Positions 5,233-7,503 of a stretch of DNA of 7,503 nt are shown here, in pieces; position 1 is the first letter of the stretch, and each line of letters opens with the position of its first letter. A program made the translations under genes and the position numbers. The stretch covers positions 1-7,503 of the forward strand of contig PEYP01000086.1 of NCBI GenBank assembly GCA_002774315.1, read 5' to 3'. Under the pieces are notes generated by a model that searched no databases, was not told where the DNA came from, and saw only the letters and a program-made list of their open reading frames with translations. The DNA comes from Candidatus Stahliibacteriota bacterium CG08_land_8_20_14_0_20_40_26. Lineage in GTDB: Bacteria > Hydrothermota > UBA3073.

Positions 5233-5822
5233 CAACATCAGTAACATTACTTCTCATATCCATGTTTGCCGGGGTTGTTGAACGAATACTCCAATCGGGC
5301 CTCAAGGGACCCATTACGGTATTCTTAATATCGATGTTGCCGGTGTCTGAATTGAGGGGCGCCATTCCAGTTGCAATTCATACATTTAAGATGTCTATCC
5401 CCTATGGTTATATCGTGTCAGTGATTGGTAATCTGATACCGCCTATTCTAATTCTGTTGTTTCTGGGTCCATTCTCTAAGCTTCTGTCAAGATGGAGACC
5501 TTTTAGAACCTTTTTTAACTGGTTATTCTCATATACAAAATCGCGATCTTTAATCGTCGAAAACTACAAAACCATTGGCCTTACAATCTTTGTGGCAATA
5601 CCATTGCCAATAACAGGCGCCTGGACCGGTTCAATAGCAGCGTTTCTTTTGGGTATGGACCTCAAATATGCAATGATTGGCATACTTGCCGGCGTGTTGA
5701 CTGCTGGCGTCATCGTGACTTTGATATCCTGTCTCTCCTTGATGGGTGTTATAATAGGTGTAATTCTACTTCTTTCAATAGGGGGAATTGGCTTCATACT
5801 GCAAAAGAAGGATAAAAGGTGA
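5229..5822 (+). CDS. COG2426 / small multidrug-export family membrane protein
   Basis: A 197-residue polytopic membrane protein. The motif LISMLPVSELRGAIPVAI (33-50) and the later FVAIPLPITGAWTGSIAAF segment (about 120-138) are the two duplicated P-x-x-E/G-R-G/W-rich signatures of the COG2426 (Sm_multidrug_ex) family, which is related in topology to DedA-like proteins. About five or six membrane segments are visible, with a basic loop near residues 85-95 (SRWRPFR). The family name implies small-molecule export, but its function is not firmly established. The start ATG overlaps the lipoprotein stop (ATGA, 5229-5232), and GGAG at 5218-5221 is 7 nt upstream, so it is the last gene of a tightly coupled operon. 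The stop lies only 8 nt before the -35 box of the yidC promoter, and I see no convincing intrinsic terminator between them. Confidence 0.88.
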   Translation: MTTSVTLLLISMFAGVVERILQSGLKGPITVFLISMLPVSELRGAIPVAIHTFKMSIPYGYIVSVIGNLIPPILILLFLGPFSKLLSRWRPFRTFFNWLFSYTKSRSLIVENYKTIGLTIFVAIPLPITGAWTGSIAAFLLGMDLKYAMIGILAGVLTAGVIVTLISCLSLMGVIIGVILLLSIGGIGFILQKKDKR

Positions 5823-5830
5823 TTTTTTTC

Positions 5831-5859
5831 TTGACTTTTACCTGTTTTTATGTTATAAT
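5831..5859 (+). promoter_or_regulatory. Near-consensus sigma70-type promoter of yidC, leaderless configuration
   Basis: TTGACT (5831-5836), a 17-nt spacer and a perfect TATAAT (5854-5859), with TG at 5851-5852 forming an extended -10. Transcription should begin about 7 nt after the -10 box, near 5866, only 0-5 nt before the yidC ATG at 5869. No Shine-Dalgarno sequence precedes that ATG (ATCTATCT). The transcript is therefore predicted to be leaderless or nearly so. The same spacing and TG extension occur in the promoter at 3438-3466. Confidence 0.82.
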
Positions 5860-5868
5860 AATCTATCT

Positions 5869-7485
5869 ATGGATAAAACAAACTTTCTTGCCGTAATACT
5901 CATCATTGTACTTCTGGTAGTCTGGAACATCTTTATGATGCAAAGGATGAGATCCACACCTCCATCAGCAGAAATAGAAGCACCCGATACTACCCGCGTA
6001 GAAGAAGTAAAGCCTGTAATCGAAGAGAAGCGACCACTTTCTGTAACCGCAAAGCTCGATACAATAGAGACACCTTTTGTCTTTGCAGTATTTTCAAATA
6101 TAGGTGGAACTGTTGTGGAATATACACTCAAAGAATACAAACACCATAAGGACGGTCTCGTTCAACTCATACCGCCCGGACAAAGATGCGTCAGCGATAT
6201 AATAAGGATGGATGGCAAGACCTATGACCTGAAAAATTCTATTTACTCCATTAAAGAAAGAGACGAGAATTCTATCACATATATCCTTCGTTTGGATGAT
6301 GGTAAAGAACTCATAAAGAAATACACATTTTCTAATACAGATTATGCTGTCTTGCTTTCCCTGGATCTTCCTGTACTTGAAGATTACATCGTTGCCTGGG
6401 ATGGCGGACTTCTCTTTACAGAGAAAAACCAGCAAGATGAGTTGAGATTTTTTTCAGCAGTTGCCTTTACAGAAGGTGGACCTATATCTACCTCCTTATC
6501 CTCGCTCTCGTATGAGGGTGAAGAGATTCCCTCTACGACATTGAAATGGGTAGGGATCAAGAATAAATATTTTCTTGCCTCCATAATTCCAAAGAAAGCA
6601 GAGGCAAAAGGTGTCAAAATGAGGAGATTCAGTAAATCTCCTCCTCGTGGAGGAGGTTGTATCCCTGGTGGCAGAGGATGCAGCCCTACAGGAGAAAAAA
6701 CTATCAATCCTGACGATGCAAGGATGGGCATATATCTCACAACAAGACCCGAATCCACATTGGAATATCTACTTTTTATTGGCCCTCTCGACTATCAACT
6801 TCTCTCATCCTATAAAGTAGGACTTGAACATGCCTGTTATATGGGATGGAAATTTATAAAACCTATATCTCGTGCTATATTATTTGTAATTATGTTCTTT
6901 GGTCGCTTTATGCCAAATTACGGATTGGTCGTCATTCTATTTGCCCTTTTAATATCCTTCATATTCTACCCGATAACATCGTTTAATCAGAAGACCATGA
7001 GGAAGACAGCAGAAATTCAACCGAAGCTTCTCGCCCTTCAGAAAAAATACAAGAAAGACCCTCAGAGACTAAGTAAAGAAACAATGGAACTTTACAGGAA
7101 ATCCGGAGTTAACCCAATGAGTGGTTGTTTGCCATTACTGATACAGATGCCTATATTCTTTGCACTTTATGCCATACTTCAGACCACGATAAACCTGAGA
7201 GGTGCAGAGTTTGTGGGCTGGTTAAAAGATCTCTCACAACCCGATCCATATTTTGTCTTACCTATTCTTATGGGAATAACTATGTTTCTCCAGCAGAAAA
7301 TTATGGGGACACAAGCAACGCAGGGGGAGAGTCAGCGAATGCTAACTTACATGATGCCCATATTTCTTACATTTATATTTCTCTCCCTCCCATCAGGAAT
7401 AGTTTTATATTGGTTATCTTATAATATCTTTACTATAGCACAGTTGTCCTATCTCAAGCGAAAGATACAATCCGTAATACAGTAA
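5869..7485 (+). CDS. yidC: Membrane protein insertase YidC
   Basis: YidC/Oxa1-type insertase and Sec-associated chaperone of the inner membrane. The 538 residues comprise an N-terminal membrane anchor (6-24), a proline/glutamate-rich linker, a large periplasmic P1 domain (about 55-315), and the conserved insertase core (about 344-538). The core contains FGRFMPNYG (344-352), a basic coiled cytoplasmic segment (KTMRKTAEIQPKLLALQKKY), NPMSGCLPLLIQMPIFFALY and SLPSGIVLYWLS. The P1 domain marks a diderm-type YidC. The start at 5869 is preferred to an in-frame ATG at 5788 because that would lie inside the previous gene and upstream of the promoter, and because MDKTNFLAVIL is a typical YidC beginning. 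Oddities: a palindromic in-frame insertion at about 252-276 carrying two cysteines (264, 271), and Ser363 where E. coli YidC has the groove Arg366. The usual rpmH-rnpA-yidD neighbours are absent upstream. Nothing is readable in 7486-7503. Confidence 0.96.
   Translation: MDKTNFLAVILIIVLLVVWNIFMMQRMRSTPPSAEIEAPDTTRVEEVKPVIEEKRPLSVTAKLDTIETPFVFAVFSNIGGTVVEYTLKEYKHHKDGLVQLIPPGQRCVSDIIRMDGKTYDLKNSIYSIKERDENSITYILRLDDGKELIKKYTFSNTDYAVLLSLDLPVLEDYIVAWDGGLLFTEKNQQDELRFFSAVAFTEGGPISTSLSSLSYEGEEIPSTTLKWVGIKNKYFLASIIPKKAEAKGVKMRRFSKSPPRGGGCIPGGRGCSPTGEKTINPDDARMGIYLTTRPESTLEYLLFIGPLDYQLLSSYKVGLEHACYMGWKFIKPISRAILFVIMFFGRFMPNYGLVVILFALLISFIFYPITSFNQKTMRKTAEIQPKLLALQKKYKKDPQRLSKETMELYRKSGVNPMSGCLPLLIQMPIFFALYAILQTTINLRGAEFVGWLKDLSQPDPYFVLPILMGITMFLQQKIMGTQATQGESQRMLTYMMPIFLTFIFLSLPSGIVLYWLSYNIFTIAQLSYLKRKIQSVIQ
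6622..6693 (+). repeat. In-frame palindromic insertion within yidC
   Basis: Three adjacent or overlapping hairpins are packed into about 65 bases of coding sequence. AGGAGATT (6622-6629) pairs with AATCTCCT (6635-6642). CCTCCTC (6640-6646) pairs with GAGGAGG (6650-6656) around a 3-nt loop. GGTTGTATCC (6655-6664) pairs with GGATGCAGCC (6676-6685), a full 10-bp stem counting two G-U pairs. The encoded peptide (residues 252-275: RRFSKS, PPRGGG, C, IPGGRG, C, SPTG) is low-complexity, Gly/Pro/Arg-rich and unlike the rest of the P1 domain. It falls between a beta-strand (YFLASIIPK) and DARMGIYL, which are normally close together in YidC. This looks like a dispersed palindromic element that entered in frame, comparable in kind to Rickettsia palindromic elements (analogy only). 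Exact ends are uncertain. Confidence 0.62.
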
Positions 7486-7503
7486 TCAACAAATTGGGCG
7501 CAG

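Noticed and set aside
5788..5868. Upstream in-frame ATG at 5788 as the yidC start
   Set aside because: It lies inside the COG2426 gene and upstream of the yidC promoter, and it would add a non-conserved 27-residue extension before the typical YidC N terminus.
5853..6758. Several minus-strand open frames opposite yidC (5853-6140, 6094-6435, 6384-6758)
   Set aside because: All lie antisense to well-conserved YidC coding sequence and encode no recognisable domains.
7125..7424. Second + strand frame inside the YidC core
   Set aside because: It overlaps the most conserved part of YidC in another frame and its product looks like no protein family.

Overview
This window looks like part of the chromosome of a diderm bacterium, AT-rich and possibly from a little-cultivated lineage (inference). 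The diderm call rests on YidC, which carries the large periplasmic P1 domain typical of Gram-negative-type cells, and on a lipobox lipoprotein with Ig-like domains. The purine genes are also distinctive: a class II (CO2-dependent, animal/spirochaete-like) PurE sits with a long, archaeal-looking PurC. No rRNA, tRNA, CRISPR array, transposase or phage gene is visible. All recognised genes are on the + strand.

Region 1 (1-2550) is a disturbed purine locus. purE (53-529) overlaps by 8 nt the start codon of a 24-codon, stop-terminated remnant of a purC gene (522-596). A CTP-dependent diacylglycerol/polyprenol kinase-like gene (650-1246) follows, then a 195-bp inverted-repeat element (1292-1486), and then an intact purC (1528-2550). 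PurE makes CAIR from AIR and CO2, and PurC uses CAIR. The ancestral layout was evidently purE-purC with overlapping reading frames. The remnant differs from the intact purC start mostly at silent positions, so it is unlikely to be a very recent duplication.

Region 2 (2547-3437) appears to be a gene graveyard. Directly overlapping the purC stop is a chimeric ORF. Its first ~17 residues may come from another gene (possibly a Sua5/TsaC start), and the rest is an internal piece of a 2-oxoacid:ferredoxin oxidoreductase alpha subunit. That runs into an out-of-frame C-terminal piece of what looks like the gamma subunit of the same complex, and then into a frameshifted small membrane-protein gene. 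About 110 bp of featureless sequence follow.

Region 3 (3438-5822) is a probable four-gene envelope operon behind a good sigma70-type promoter with an extended -10. It encodes a 50-residue two-helix membrane protein, an M50 site-2-type protease, a lipoprotein with Ig-like and carboxypeptidase-regulatory-like domains, and a COG2426-type small multidrug-export-family membrane protein. Junctions are tight: directly abutting, 2 nt apart, and a 4-nt ATGA overlap.

Region 4 (5831-7485) is yidC, the membrane protein insertase. It has its own near-consensus promoter placed so close to the start codon that the mRNA should be leaderless or nearly so. Its periplasmic domain carries an in-frame palindromic insertion of roughly 20-25 residues, and the arginine of the conserved hydrophilic groove is replaced by serine.

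I see no clearly new multi-gene system. The most unusual items are the purC remnant, the palindromic insertion in YidC, the decayed oxidoreductase fragments and the probable leaderless yidC transcript.
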